Assembly: GCA_025603075.1 (NCBI GenBank)
Contig: MU626423.1
Coordinates: forward strand, 1 to 43,597
Direction: 5' to 3'
DNA length: 43,597 nt
DNA from: Neoconidiobolus thromboides FSU 785
Taxonomy: Eukaryota; Entomophthoromycota; Entomophthoromycetes; Entomophthorales; Neoconidiobolaceae
Positions 1 through 10,697 of this stretch are shown in pieces. Position numbers and translations under genes: made by a program. The notes below the pieces were generated by a model that saw only the letters and a list, made by a program, of their open reading frames with translations, made no database searches and was not told the origin of the DNA. Position 1 is the first letter of the stretch, and every line of letters begins with the position of its first letter.

Positions 1-2
1 TA

Positions 3-458
3 TTGGACCCAGTAAACCCATTAAAAGAAGGAAGTAAACTAGGAAATATAGCAAAGGATTTAACAAAACAAGTGACTATTAAAGATAATCTATTTTTCCA
101 AATTAATAAGGATACTTTGATTACATTGGAAACTTCTTTAGTTCCTTATGCACCAGGTTCTTCCATTTCTCATTTAGACAAATCCAAATATTTAAATACA
201 GCTGATTCTTTAATGTGTTATAGAATGGAAGATAAGGATATTTATGAAGTTATGAAATCGATTGGGACCTGGAATACAGCTCCTTATGGACCAAATACAT
301 TAGCTATTTTAGAAGCTATGGGATATACATTAACCAAAAATCCATCTCAAGAGCATTCTTATAATATGTTATTTACTTCAAAGAATTCATCATCAATTAC
401 TAATAATAGTAATTTGCTTTTATTTTTTATTATGTTAATTTTGAGTTTAATAAATTAA
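3..458 (+). CDS. C-terminal part of a predicted GPI-anchored surface protein (5' end outside window)
   Basis: This frame is open from the window edge to a TAA at 456-458 and gives 151 residues, so the N-terminal part and the true start lie upstream. I do not recognise the family. The body is soluble-looking, with one Cys in the stretch TADSLMCYRMEDKD and the motif NTAPYGPNTLAILEAMGY. The last ~25 residues are a Ser/Asn-rich spacer (NSSSITNNSN) followed by an uninterrupted hydrophobic tail (LLLFFIMLILSLIN). This layout is typical of a GPI-attachment signal, so the mature protein is probably on the cell surface or wall. It converges on DBR1 with about 510 bp between the stops. The reading frame is well supported. 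The function is not assigned. Confidence 0.6.
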   Translation: MDPVNPLKEGSKLGNIAKDLTKQVTIKDNLFFQINKDTLITLETSLVPYAPGSSISHLDKSKYLNTADSLMCYRMEDKDIYEVMKSIGTWNTAPYGPNTLAILEAMGYTLTKNPSQEHSYNMLFTSKNSSSITNNSNLLLFFIMLILSLIN

Positions 459-969
459 TCAATCTGAATCAGTTTCTTTTCTTTTCTTTTAACAAAGTAC
501 TTTTAAAATCGGCCTTGTCTCATTTCTTTTTCACCTTTCCACCAGTACTTATTGTTCTACCTAATTTGTAGGATTATTTTTGTTTTTCTTTTGGCTACAA
601 TAAAATATCCTATTAGAATATAATGTGTTTGGTGTTCTCCTAGGTTGTCTTATCCCATATAAAACTACTCTTTAATAACAAAAACTTAACTCTAACTTTC
701 TTTTTCTTAATATGTCACATTCTCATTTTCGCTTAGCTTTACTCCTTCTTACTTTACAAGGCGGATATCCTTGGTTCTTTCAGCACCTTTTGATTTCCTT
801 TTTTCTTAGAAAATTCAATCAGCTAACAATGGCAAAAATTCTACTTTTTATGAGATGTTTTTTGATTTGACATTTCTATAATTTTTAACCTCTGAAGTTT
901 CTTAAAAAAAATAAATTCAAAGAATAAAGACTTTGAATTAATAAGGTATTTATTTTTTATAAATGAGGT
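459..969. other. Intergenic region between convergent genes
   Basis: This is the 3' flank shared by the upstream surface protein (+) and DBR1 (-). It starts with a polypyrimidine stretch (tttcttttcttttctttt near 474-490) and is otherwise AT-rich. No open frame, RNA gene or repeat copy was seen. Confidence 0.6.
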
Positions 970-2954
970 TTATTGAAACAAATTATCTATACCTACCAAT
1001 TCACAAAATCCTTTTGTTTGAGAATTTGGATACCAATTTACAACTTTTGGTAAATTTTCAATAGTCTCTAAAGAAGTAGGAGCTTCCGTTTTAAAATTTA
1101 ATGGAATAGGGATCCCCAAACAATCTTTATTTAACTTATTTCTTTCTATAATTTCTTGTTGACATTGTTTTATTTTACTATTAACAATTTTTTTAATTAT
1201 AAAGTCATAGTTTAGTTCAGTATAAAATGATTACCTTTGCATACCCTCAAAATCCTGTATTTGTTTATTTATATCGTAATTATAATCTAAATTTAATAAA
1301 GGATGTAATGCTTTTGTTATAGCTAACCAATTGATGTCATAACATAATCTGCCTTTTGGTAATAAATTATATAATTCTTCATTTACTATTGGAATATCTA
1401 TAATCTAATAAGATTATATTAATTTTTTATCGCTATTATTAAAGTGTTATCATTATTACTTCAAGATATTTTCTAGCTTTCCCACCTTTGACTTGGCCAC
1501 ATTTATCTAATGATAAAAATTCTGTTGTTAATGTTGGTTCTTCTTCAAATGGTCTTTTTATGCTTCCATTTGCTAACTTGAAGTTAATACAAAATACAAA
1601 ATAAATGAGATGATATTTACCATTATCTACTATCGTTTCCTCATTGTTAATTTTTTCTTGACTTAGATTGTTTGAGTCATCTATAAACAATATAAAATAC
1701 AATAAGACGTCAAGAAACTAATTTTACCGCTGTTTTTTTGTTCTTTTTCCCCTTTAATATTTATCTTACTTTCTATACTAATTTCATTATCATTACCCAA
1801 ATTAATTTCCAATTCATCTGGATTAATTTCAATTTCATCCGAATTTATCTTAATTTCATCTAAATTAATCTCATCGTCTTCTAAACATTAAAGAATAAAA
1901 AAAATTATAAAAAATAATAATACAACTTTAATTATATTACCAATTCTCTGGTTCCTTTTATTTTGCTGTTCACCGTCATACTGACTGTTTTGGTGATAAA
2001 CTATTGCTTTAAACTTCACATGAAGATGAGCAGAAAACCAATATTGAGGTTTTAAATGATGTAGTAGATACTCACTTGCTGGGCTGCCCAATTGATTTTG
2101 GAATATCTTTTTACAAAAACATCAATATTTAATATTCATTATAATTATTAATATAATAGCTTACATCTTGCTTGAAAAAAGGTTTCAATTTACATAATAA
2201 TTGATGATTCCCATATTTTTCAATATTGTTTGGCCAATCATGGGATAACATAATATCTGGTCTTTGATTTAAAAATGATAGTTTGGTTACTTCATACTCT
2301 CTTGTATGATAAACGCTCCTTAAACTTGTAGGGTTGTATGGTGGTCTTTCATAATGTCCTTAGTATTGTAATGGCTTTATTTAATTTTCATGATAAAGAA
2401 TAGTTGGTTAAAAATATACCTTTGAAATAATCCCCTTCTTTATAAATCCCTGATAAACCTGATATCCTTAGTCCATTAAAAACAACACTTCCTGCTTTGC
2501 CTAAATAATAGATATTTTTGGCTACCCAGCCACCATAGAATCTAACAGCTTCCATCAATCAATCGTTTTCAAAAAAATAATAATTTATTTGTAACTTACA
2601 ATTCGGACAAATAATTCGAAGCTTCATGATTTCCTCCAATAAAGATGGTTAAATACTTTGCCTCTTTAGTACCATTATAATACTCATGAAAGTCATTCAT
2701 TTGTAAATATTTTTTTGGCACTGATAAACAGGATAAATCATTCGAATTCCTAATTGCCTGAAAATCACCACCGATAAGTACTAAATCTGCTCCGCCTCGT
2801 CTTTCCACCTCGGAATAAATTTTGTTCAATTCTCCATGACAACAACCTTCAATCGCTACCTTTAAATAGAAATTTTAGTTCAGGGTTAGTATGTTGGTTA
2901 TATGGGATGGTGAGTTACTTTAACTTGATTTTGAGTGACTATTGGGATCGACAT
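970..2954 (-). CDS. DBR1: RNA lariat debranching enzyme (Dbr1), 10 exons
   Basis: Dbr1 hydrolyses the 2'-5' bond of excised intron lariats in the nucleus. Splicing in silico gives exons 2954-2919, 2859-2600, 2541-2420, 2358-2165, 2106-1941, 1880-1728, 1680-1621, 1572-1460, 1404-1235 and 1177-970. They sum to 1482 nt, a 493-residue protein with consistent phases throughout. The metallophosphoesterase signature is complete: [10 protein letters not shown] at the N-terminus, [21 protein letters not shown] and [12 protein letters not shown]-terminal DBR1 domain follows (FLSLDKCG). Exon 6 encodes an acidic, low-complexity insert of repeated [12 protein letters not shown] units. The start is a 12-codon first exon ([12 protein letters not shown]), chosen because GTAACT follows it and a TACTAAC branch-point sequence precedes exon 2. 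The gene looks intact and housekeeping. Confidence 0.93.
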
Positions 2955-3239
2955 CTTTGGGGTTTTGTCGCAGCCGATGTTATTTGATTTTTTACAGAAA
3001 TTGAATCGAGTTTGATTCTGATGTCTATTGTGCTAAATTTGCTTCTCTTTTTGAAACTTTAGACTTTTGTTGATTGAAGTCAATGTCTAAAAAAAGGATA
3101 AATGGGTATAAGAGTCTAAATATAAGTTCAGATTTGTTGAACCAATAGTGTTCCCTCAATATATTTTTAATCTACTTAGAAAATTAAAATAATAAAATTA
3201 GCAAAGAAATTCTTTCAATTTTTAACAGATTATATATTT
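2955..3239. other. Upstream region of DBR1
   Basis: This is the short AT-rich region between the DBR1 start and the first F-box-like remnant. It presumably contains the DBR1 promoter. No clear TATA element or other feature is visible. Confidence 0.4.
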
Positions 3240-4330
3240 CATGATAGTATTAAAATTTGACCAATTATCAGATCTCATGCTAAAGGAAACATTCAAATTC
3301 TTATATTCAGAAGAATTGATTGATTTATGCTTTTCAAGTAAGCATTTGTTTACTATTGAGAGTAGTTAAACAATTCAGCTTGTTCAATATATAATCGAAA
3401 GAGGACCGAAAAATATTGAAGATACTAGAATAAACTCATTAAAGGAAATAGGGAATTGATGAAGTATGTAAACATAACTATTGAAGATATTGAATACTTA
3501 AACTAATGTCCAAATCTAAAGTCTATCATTTATGAAATATTATTTCACAGTAACAAGATTAAATTATATATCGAATTACAAAATTTAAAAAACTTAGTCT
3601 GGATGCTAATGACAACGCGCAATTATTAGACTTATTTGATGAATGTTTAGATAAACTTAGGACATTTGAATATAGGAAAACTAATACTTCAATCGAAGAA
3701 TATATTAAATGTTTGAATCTAGATAAATCAAAACCGCTTTAGTTAAACATCTGGAGATCTGGATCTCAATGGGCTAGACCAAATTAAAACAAGTTTCAAT
3801 AAGCTGAAAGTATTGGTTGAATTTAGATTAACCAGATTATATAATTAATAAAATTAATCCAAATATAAATTTTAACTCTAATTTAGAGCTGTCAGTTAAA
3901 GATAATTTTTATGATTTTGATATAAAGTGTTTAGGAGACTTGAAGCAGCTTAATAGTTTAAAACCAATAGATAGCATTAGGTTTAATTTATCTACTAATA
4001 ATGACTATAATGAGATAGGACTAATCGAAGAGACCAACATAGTTACTTTAGATAGCTTTAACCCAAAAAATAATATCAGTTATAGCTTCTTTAAATACTA
4101 GCTTCAAAAGAAGCTTATTATCTAGCAACTGACATTAAGATCAAAAGAGTCATTACTTTAATTACAAATATTCAAATTGTTCATTTTTCTCATATCACTT
4201 GTGATAAGCAACTATTTAATAATGTTGAGTTTAATAATCTTTTTTAGAACCAAGAGTATAATTTAGTTAAGTTTAGTTCTGTAAATTAAATTCAAGTTCA
4301 GAACTATATTATTACAATATAAGAATTTGT
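3240..4330 (+). pseudogene. F-box/LRR-like protein, decayed copy 1
   Basis: An ATG at 3241 opens a frame reading MIVLKFDQLSDLMLKETFKF, then LYSEELIDLCFSSKHLFTI. The spacing of Leu and hydrophobic residues resembles an N-terminal F-box (Leu-x-Asp...Ile/Phe...Leu...Leu...Cys). The frame hits a stop after about 43 codons. Further recognisable pieces follow with repeated stops and frame changes, including LRR-like text near 4020-4090 (TNIVTLDSFNPKNNIS). The DNA aligns by eye with two other damaged stretches at 5079-6080 and 7255-7680, so this is one member of a local family. F-box proteins normally recruit substrates to SCF ubiquitin ligases. The family call rests on a short motif and is moderate. 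The decay is directly visible. Confidence 0.55.
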
Positions 4331-5078
4331 TTATTTTATATCTTTATTCTCAAACCTTGGAATTGTTAAAAGTAATTATTTTTAGTTAAAAAACAAAATA
4401 TTGAATTTTATTAAGCATACTCTTATTATTCATTTATTACTTATAACACGTTTTCATAAATATAATAAAGATGCTTATAACTAATTATTAAATTATATCC
4501 CATCGTTGCTTTAAGTAAAATTGTAATGCACTAGCTTTTAATAATAAATGGCTATCTCTTACTAAGAATAAACTAGCCTTCAATAAAAATCAAATTTTAA
4601 TATTCCGACTACTTTTAAATGTAAATGACATTAATATGTCTAAAATTATGCTTTGTAATAATTACTTTAAATGAATTCCAAATAGTTCAAATCCTTTTTC
4701 TGATAATATACATTTCTAGGCGAAAAATTTAAATGAGGTTTTTTATTGTTTTTAAGTTGAGTGATATAATAAAATCTTACATAAGATAACGATATTTTTT
4801 TAGTTTTAATCAAATTATTACAAGGAAATATTCAAACACTATCTGGTCAGAGTCTAATGAAAATAAGCATAAAGCAAGAAATAGAGATTCAAAAGCAAAA
4901 ATAGGTGTATTCAACCAATAACCTTCACTTATATAACGTTTTTACATGTGGATATCTAAGTTTCAATTTTCAATTTTTGCCAAAAAGGCATTCCCATATC
5001 AATTTTGCACAAATTTTTTATTAGAAACACATATAGTAAATTATATCATTTTTATTTTTAAGTTTTATTTTATAATAA
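4331..5078. other. AT-rich spacer between F-box-like remnants
   Basis: Low-complexity AT-rich DNA with many stops in all frames. It may include eroded 3' sequence of the preceding copy. No gene, RNA or repeat copy was recognised. Confidence 0.4.
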
Positions 5079-5484
5079 AATGGTGTTGAAACTTAACTGA
5101 ATGTCCGATCTCTTATTAGAGGAGATATTTAAGCTCGTGTATCCAGGAGAACCAATTGATTCGTGTTTTCTAAGAGTTGTTTTCTATTGGAAGTAGAGTT
5201 GCTAAATATAACGCAACTTATTCATAATATGATCAACATTGGACTGATAGGCATTGAATGTACCAGAAGAAATTCATTAGAGAGAATGAAGAATCAATGA
5301 AACACATAGATATAATACGTAAAGATACTCAGTGTTTAAATTAATGACTAAATCTAAGATCTATCAATTAAAAAACCCAAATTATAGTAATAATAATGTT
5401 AACGACGATACTACTGGTAGTATTAATAACATTAGTGATGATATCAATTAAATATCCAAATGTCAAAGTATAAAGATTTCATAT

Positions 5485-5583
5485 GGGGATATATTTTTGT
5501 GTTTAAGAATTTTGTTAGCAAATTTTCCGCTTAGATAGCGCTTAAAAAATGGAAGAAATAATGAAGTTAAAAAAGACACTCCC
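5485..5583 (+). mobile_element. MITE copy 1 (orientation A), TSD ATAT
   Basis: Starts GGGGATAT and ends CACTCCC, with core TTTTCCGCTTAGATAGCGCT then TAAAAAATGG. It is flanked by ATAT at 5481-5484 and 5584-5587. It lies inside F-box-like copy 2, and copy 1 lacks it at the matching place. Confidence 0.88.
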
Positions 5584-5829
5584 ATATAGAAGATTTTGAT
5601 GATAGACAGACACTAAATTATTTAAAGAGGATATTTAAATAAACTCAGATCATTTGAATATGTTATAATAAATAACTTAATCAAACAATATGTCGAATAT
5701 TTAAATCCAAATATATTAAAGTCGTTAAAGTTGGATATAAATGGCGATTTAGATCTTGATGGATTAAGCACAACCAAGACAAAACTTAATAAGTCTAATC
5801 AAATTAATTACCTATAGATTTAAATGTAT

Positions 5830-5925
5830 GTGAGTGTTTTTGATTTCATTATTTTTTCTATTTTCTAAGCGCTATTTGAGTGGAAAATTTATTAGTAAAG
5901 TTCTTAAACACAAAAATACATCCCC
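5830..5925 (-). mobile_element. MITE copy 2 (orientation B), flanks GTAT/ATAT
   Basis: Starts GTGAGTG and ends CATCCCC, with core TAAGCGCTATTTGAGTGG. The flanks are GTAT (5826-5829) and ATAT (5926-5929), a one-base departure from a perfect duplication. It lies inside F-box-like copy 2. Confidence 0.83.
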
Positions 5926-6080
5926 ATATGATGTTTGACGAAACTAAGTCAAATATAAACTTTACTCATAATAAACTTAATGTTTTAACATTTCCAATAA
6001 TTTTGGTTTTAAGTATTTTGGAAATTCAAAGCAGCTGATGAGTTTAAAGTTAATGGGTACTATTTAATCATTTTAAACCG

Positions 6081-6675
6081 AAGGGACCAGTTTGTTTATG
6101 AGCAACTTGAAAATGAAGGGGCTCATTTTTAAAAACCGCCCCATTAGGATAGTTTTTAGGGATGTTGTGTTATATAAACTTGTACAGTGTAAATATATTA
6201 TTTTAGTGTTATGTATATATTAATACACAAAAACTAATCTGGTATTATTTTTTATAAACTTTTATTATCAAAATAATTAATGCTATACTATTTAGTATAG
6301 GTTGTGTTTTGATTTTTTTCAAAATTTTAAATAAGCAAGTGATCCATTATAACTCAAATAGTGCATATAGCTCATTTTAAAGGTAACTAGGTTTCAACAT
6401 ATTTTGAGATTATAATATTAAATGTAGTACAAGGTTTAATCTCTTCAATAAGTTTTGTTTCATACTATTTGATGTATTGTCCATTGAGTAGTAGCAAATT
6501 TACTTAAGTATTAAGCAAAAAATAAAGTTTGTTTTGATACATTTTATAAAATGTTTTTAATAAGTTTAGTTCTTTAGTTTTAAAAAAATTAAGTCATTAA
6601 AATATGACTAGGTTTATAACTCAATGAATAATCTATCCAACTGATATAAATTAAAGTTTATTAAAAATATCAAAT
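6081..6675. other. AT-rich intergenic DNA
   Basis: No gene was recognised. A short perfect inverted repeat, CTATACTA-TT-TAGTATAG, lies at 6283-6300. Confidence 0.4.
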
Positions 6676-6773
6676 GGGGCTGTTTTTTTTGGTTTCATAA
6701 CTTTTTCCATTTTTTAAGCACTATTTAAGTAGAAAAATTGTCAGTAAAATTACTAAGCAAAAAATACATCCCC
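6676..6773 (-). mobile_element. MITE copy 3 (orientation B), TSD AAAT
   Basis: Starts GGGGCTG and ends CATCCCC, with core TAAGCACTATTTAAGTAG. It is flanked by AAAT at 6672-6675 and 6774-6777. Because AAAT is not self-complementary, this is a direct repeat and not part of the terminal inverted repeat. Confidence 0.9.
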
Positions 6774-7056
6774 AAATCTTAAACTATATTTAGTGTTATG
6801 TATGACTTTGGAGTGTGGATAGCCCTAGTTGCTTTGATAAAATTTGAACGTTTCCAAAAAATATGTATTAATGCTTTTAAATGGGAGCTAGATTTTCAAT
6901 GCATTATACTGTATTGATATAAAATGTAGACTGAAGCTTGAAGTTTTTGATGATTTTTATCTGATATTATTTACTGTATTATCCATTGAGTTACAATAAA
7001 TTTAGTTTTAGTGTAATGTAACATATTTTGATAGGAAAAGCTACTAAAAAACATCA

Positions 7057-7155
7057 GGGGATGCTTTTTTTGGCTTCATCACTTTTTCTATTTTTTAAGC
7101 GCTATTTGAGTGGAAAAATTATCAGTAAAATTCTTAAACACAAAAATACATCCCC
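7057..7155 (-). mobile_element. MITE copy 4 (orientation B), TSD ATCA
   Basis: Starts GGGGATGC and ends CATCCCC, with core TAAGCGCTATTTGAGTGG. It is flanked by ATCA at 7053-7056 and 7156-7159. This is the most informative duplication in the set because its sequence differs from the usual AT-only target. Confidence 0.92.
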
Positions 7156-7254
7156 ATCACTATAATAATTTTTGTATACTAATATATACATTTGTTATTA
7201 AAACAGGATATTCACATTGTAAAATTTTAGATAATATAATATTTTTTTATATCA

Positions 7255-7680
7255 ATCCTTTTAGTCAAATCGGACCGGATGGACTGAGTTCAAATGGTAC
7301 TTGTTAATAAAGTGCATTAATTCAATTAACTATTAATAATAACTATGGCAAATTGGAATTAATTAAAGACACTAGTATCGTTACCTTAGGTAGGATTAAT
7401 CCAATAAATAAGATTAGTTGTAATTTTTTAAAAGCATCAACTCTAAAAGAAGTTAGCTTAATATATATGTCTATAAATTTAATAAATCAAAGTTCATTGT
7501 CATCTAGTATCCAAAGTATTTACATTGCTAATACACAATGTTGCGATGCATTTTTTGGTCACATAACTTTTAACAAATCTAATTTTCGTAAAAGAGGATA
7601 TGATTTAACTAGATATACGTATATCAAATAGATTCGAATTCAGTGCTGTAAGTTGATAACTACAGAATTTGTTTACTTAT
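7255..7680 (+). pseudogene. F-box/LRR-like protein, decayed copy 3 (C-terminal fragment)
   Basis: Two adjacent frames read the LRR-like text TSIVTLGRINPINKISCNFL, then TLKEVSLIYMSINLINQS, matching TNIVTLDSFNPKNNIS of copy 1 near 4035-4080. The DNA match continues downstream: 7540-7670 corresponds to 4200-4330. The longest open stretch is 7353-7631. The N-terminal F-box part is missing, and MITE copy 4 lies about 100 bp upstream. This looks like the 3' half of a third family member. The homology to copy 1 is clear by eye, while the protein family name is less certain. Confidence 0.5.
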
Positions 7681-8042
7681 CTCCTTCTTCTTGAATCTTG
7701 AAGTCATTAAAGCTTTACACTTAGCATCAAAAAAACAGCATCTAGGATTATGTCTTGAGCGTATAATCACTACCCTTTTAATATATATCTTACATTTAAT
7801 ATGTTATAACAAAGATCTCCTAAATGAATTATTAAAGTATATTCTATCATTGGTTTGGATAAGATTCTAGTAAATTGGTTTTTAATAATAAGGAACTTTT
7901 ACTGTTCTATATTTTATAATATTATATACTATTTTATATATAAGTATTATTAGCCGTAATGATCTTATGCTTTAAAACGATGACTTTAGGATAGCTATCT
8001 AATTTCATAATAGTTCAAATTCATCATTCTAATTATACATAT

Positions 8043-8141
8043 GGGGATGTATTTTTGTGTTTAAGAATTTTACTAACAAATTTTCCGCTTAAATAGCGCT
8101 TAAAAGGTGGAAAAAGTAATGAAATCAAAAAAATCATCCCC
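8043..8141 (+). mobile_element. MITE copy 5 (orientation A), TSD ATAT, first of a tandem pair
   Basis: Starts GGGGATGT and ends CATCCCC, with core TTTTCCGCTTAAATAGCGCT. It is flanked by ATAT at 8039-8042 and 8142-8145. The right ATAT is also the left flank of the next copy. Confidence 0.9.
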
Positions 8142-8145
8142 ATAT

Positions 8146-8242
8146 GTAGATGTATTTTTGTTTAGGAATTTCACTGACAATTTTTCCGCTCAAATAGCAC
8201 TTGAAAAGTGAAAAAAGCGATGAGGCCAAAAAAAACATCCTT
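8146..8242 (+). mobile_element. MITE copy 6 (orientation A), TSD ATAT, second of a tandem pair
   Basis: Starts GTAGATGT and ends CATCCTT, more diverged than copy 5, with core TTTTCCGCTCAAATAGCACT. ATAT at 8142-8145 is shared with copy 5, and a second ATAT follows at 8243-8246. The pair reads ATAT-element-ATAT-element-ATAT in one orientation. Confidence 0.87.
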
Positions 8243-8246
8243 ATAT

Positions 8247-9203
8247 GTAGCTCAAATCCATTTTATAATAAATGAATATTTCTTATAACTTAAGGCATTT
8301 TTACATAAGTTTTGATTGAATATTCTATTTGTTCTTTTCGATAATTTTCTTGAAATTTTTTTCAAATAAAGAGTTATACTAAGCTATCTTTTTCTTAACC
8401 CAGCACTTCTATCAGCTCTAGAAAAAAGCGTCAAAACACCTACCAATCCCCTTAGATTGAAATCTCATATCTATTCGTCATCCTGTGATGTTTATACTTC
8501 AAACATCATTGATTCATTTAAACCTTGTTTGTTTAATAGCTGTATTCCTTGCTTGATGTAAGAAGAAAACCTCGGTCATTATTTCCTGTACTTCTCTTTT
8601 TTCAGAGCAATATAGTTTGGTTATTGGCACTGTTTTTTTCTTACCCTCAATATCTGGATCTTTTCGCTAGTTTATATTCCTTTGTCCGCCACTCTAAAGC
8701 ATAATTATCTTTTTCTACTATACAATAATAGGATTTGTCTATTTATTAATCAAATTTCCTCATATAAATACACGTTGTTTTTAAAAATTGAGTACAATTA
8801 AAAAACATAATAAAAGATTTTTTGAAAAAAGAAATAAAAATAAACTAAATGACCTACATAATTTAGGCTGATCTATCAATATTTTTATGTTTTTTTTGTA
8901 TTTTTAATATAATAAAAGGTAATTATTAATATTGAAACAATTGTATATAAAAAATTCCTCAAGTTTTTCTCAAAAATTCAAAATCACACAACTTATATTA
9001 AAAGCTTTATAGTTGAAAAATTTAGCACGAAAAACACAATAAAAAGCAAAATATGATAGTCTAATCTTATACACATAGCAGATAAACAAAACTAAGTATT
9101 TTAGCAACTAAAAAAATATTTGTTAAACTTAACAGTCAAAAAATTACCCAAAAATTAGCTTTTTTTTAAATCGTATAACTTTTTAGAAAAAATACTACTA
9201 CTT
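8247..9203. other. AT-rich intergenic DNA
   Basis: Many stops occur in all frames. No gene, tRNA or repeat copy was recognised. Confidence 0.4.
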
Positions 9204-9298
9204 GGAGATGTGTTTTTTGGTTCATTACTTTTTCCATCTTTTAAGTACTATTTGAGCAGAAAAATTGTCAGTGAAATTCTTGAACAAAATACATCTCC
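9204..9298 (-). mobile_element. MITE copy 7 (orientation B), flanks ACTT/ATTT
   Basis: Starts GGAGATG and ends CATCTCC, with core TAAGTACTATTTGAGCAG. The flanks ACTT (9200-9203) and ATTT (9299-9302) differ by one base, which fits an old duplication. Confidence 0.83.
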
Positions 9299-9476
9299 AT
9301 TTAATGCTTCTATTTGAAGAGCTTTTTAAAGTTTTTTTAGATAAAGCTGCTATAGTATGAATTTGTATGCTGATTTGTTATTTTGAAGTTAAACATTTAT
9401 TACCATATAATACAAGGTTTTAACCTTTCAATTTTTTTTATTTAAAAAACTGTTAAAAATAGATAAAAATATATAT

Positions 9477-9575
9477 GGGGATATGTTTTTGTGTTTAAGA
9501 ATTTTATTAACAATTTTTCCGCTTAAATAGCGCTTAATAAATGGAAAAAATAATGAAGTTAAAAAAAACACTCCC
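9477..9575 (+). mobile_element. MITE copy 8 (orientation A), TSD ATAT
   Basis: Starts GGGGATAT and ends CACTCCC, with core TTTTCCGCTTAAATAGCGCT. It is flanked by ATAT at 9473-9476 and 9576-9579. It is one of the best-preserved copies. Confidence 0.9.
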
Positions 9576-9579
9576 ATAT

Positions 9580-10697
9580 TAACTCTAAATCAAGTTTTAA
9601 AAATGAACCTTTGGAATTTTTTAAAAAAAAATACAGTATATTACTATACACTATCTGCTATTTTTACTACCACATTCTCTTTTAGCTTTGTTTCCTTTTT
9701 TTTTAAAAATTTCAACTGTCCTTAAAAAGCAGAAATACCCTGTATCACATTAAGTTCAAGTCTATATATGCCATTCACCACTTTTTAGGTGAAAAAAACC
9801 AGAATTAAAGAATATTTTTATTTTTATCTTACTGGTATATATAACTTACGGCATGTAGGTCGAACAACTAATTCACTTTTAGATACCACCTTGGAAAAAT
9901 ATCTGGGCATTCTAAGGACGATAGGTTAGAAGGGGTCTATTGGAAAAGCTTATCTATATTAGAACTCATTAATTATAGCAAGAGTGAATGCTTAGAAATT
10001 AATATATGGAAGGTGGCAGTTATTTTGAGCATATACTCAAAGCTTTTATGCATGTAAGAGACTAAGGCAAGGGGGTTCTAGTTTATTTTGAAAAAAATAA
10101 ATATAAAAATTTAAATCGCTTTGAAGCTTGAATACAAAGTGATGGTGTTTTATAGTGGCCATGATGCAGTTGTAGAAAAAAACCTCAGTGAGAAAATGCA
10201 AAAATCTCAACAACACAAATAATTTAAATGTCAAAATTCAGTGACTATTGGTCTTTATTTTCCATATCTAAAAATGATTAGATCCGTTCCATTTGACATT
10301 AGAAAAAATAGGTTTCGACATTAATTTTGAGCATACCATTCCTAATCCTTTATTGCTCTCTACGGTTCTAATACCCTATATTTAAAGTCCTTTTAGGGAA
10401 CTATTGAAATATGTCCTATTGTTGAATTGGATAGAGTTATATTAATCCGGCCTTTAACTCTAATAAATTGCCCAATAATAATCTAACTTTAGTATTTTAA
10501 TATTCATAATGTTTTAGCTTCTTTTGTAATATTATTGATAGTTTAAAACTGCAATTCAAAGCATTCATATTGGCAACATCGTTTAATTTTATAATACTTC
10601 AAATTTGTTATTCAGATAACATTCAAACTTTAAAAATAAATTTAAAAAATTATTTTTATTTTACAACCAAGAAATAAGAAAAGCCCAATTAAAAAAT
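9580..10697. other. Intergenic DNA downstream of the AIF-like gene
   Basis: No gene could be supported. An open frame at 10046-10234 lacks any recognisable family and looks like chance. The 3' UTR of the minus-strand oxidoreductase lies at the right end. Confidence 0.4.

Larger units (their letters stand above)
5079..6080 (+). pseudogene. F-box/LRR-like protein, decayed copy 2, split by two MITE copies
   Basis: An ATG at 5080 is followed by an in-frame stop and then by MSDLLLEEIFKLVYPGEPID, which parallels MLKETFKFLYSEELID of copy 1. Downstream, 5590-5800 (aactcagatcatttgaatatg..., gatttagatcttgatggatta...) matches 3650-3790 of copy 1. The segment after 5930 (tcaaatataaactttactcataat, then gaaattcaaagcagctgatgagtttaaa) matches 3860-3970. 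Two ~100-bp MITE copies (5485-5583 and 5830-5925) break this alignment, so they inserted into this copy after the duplication. Stops and indels make it non-coding. Confidence 0.55.

Noticed and set aside
7110-7307. 65-codon plus-strand open frame
   Set aside because: Its first part is MITE copy 4 sequence; only the last codons overlap the F-box-like remnant.
10046-10234. 62-codon minus-strand open frame
   Set aside because: Composition is that of random AT-rich DNA, with no motif and no support from context.
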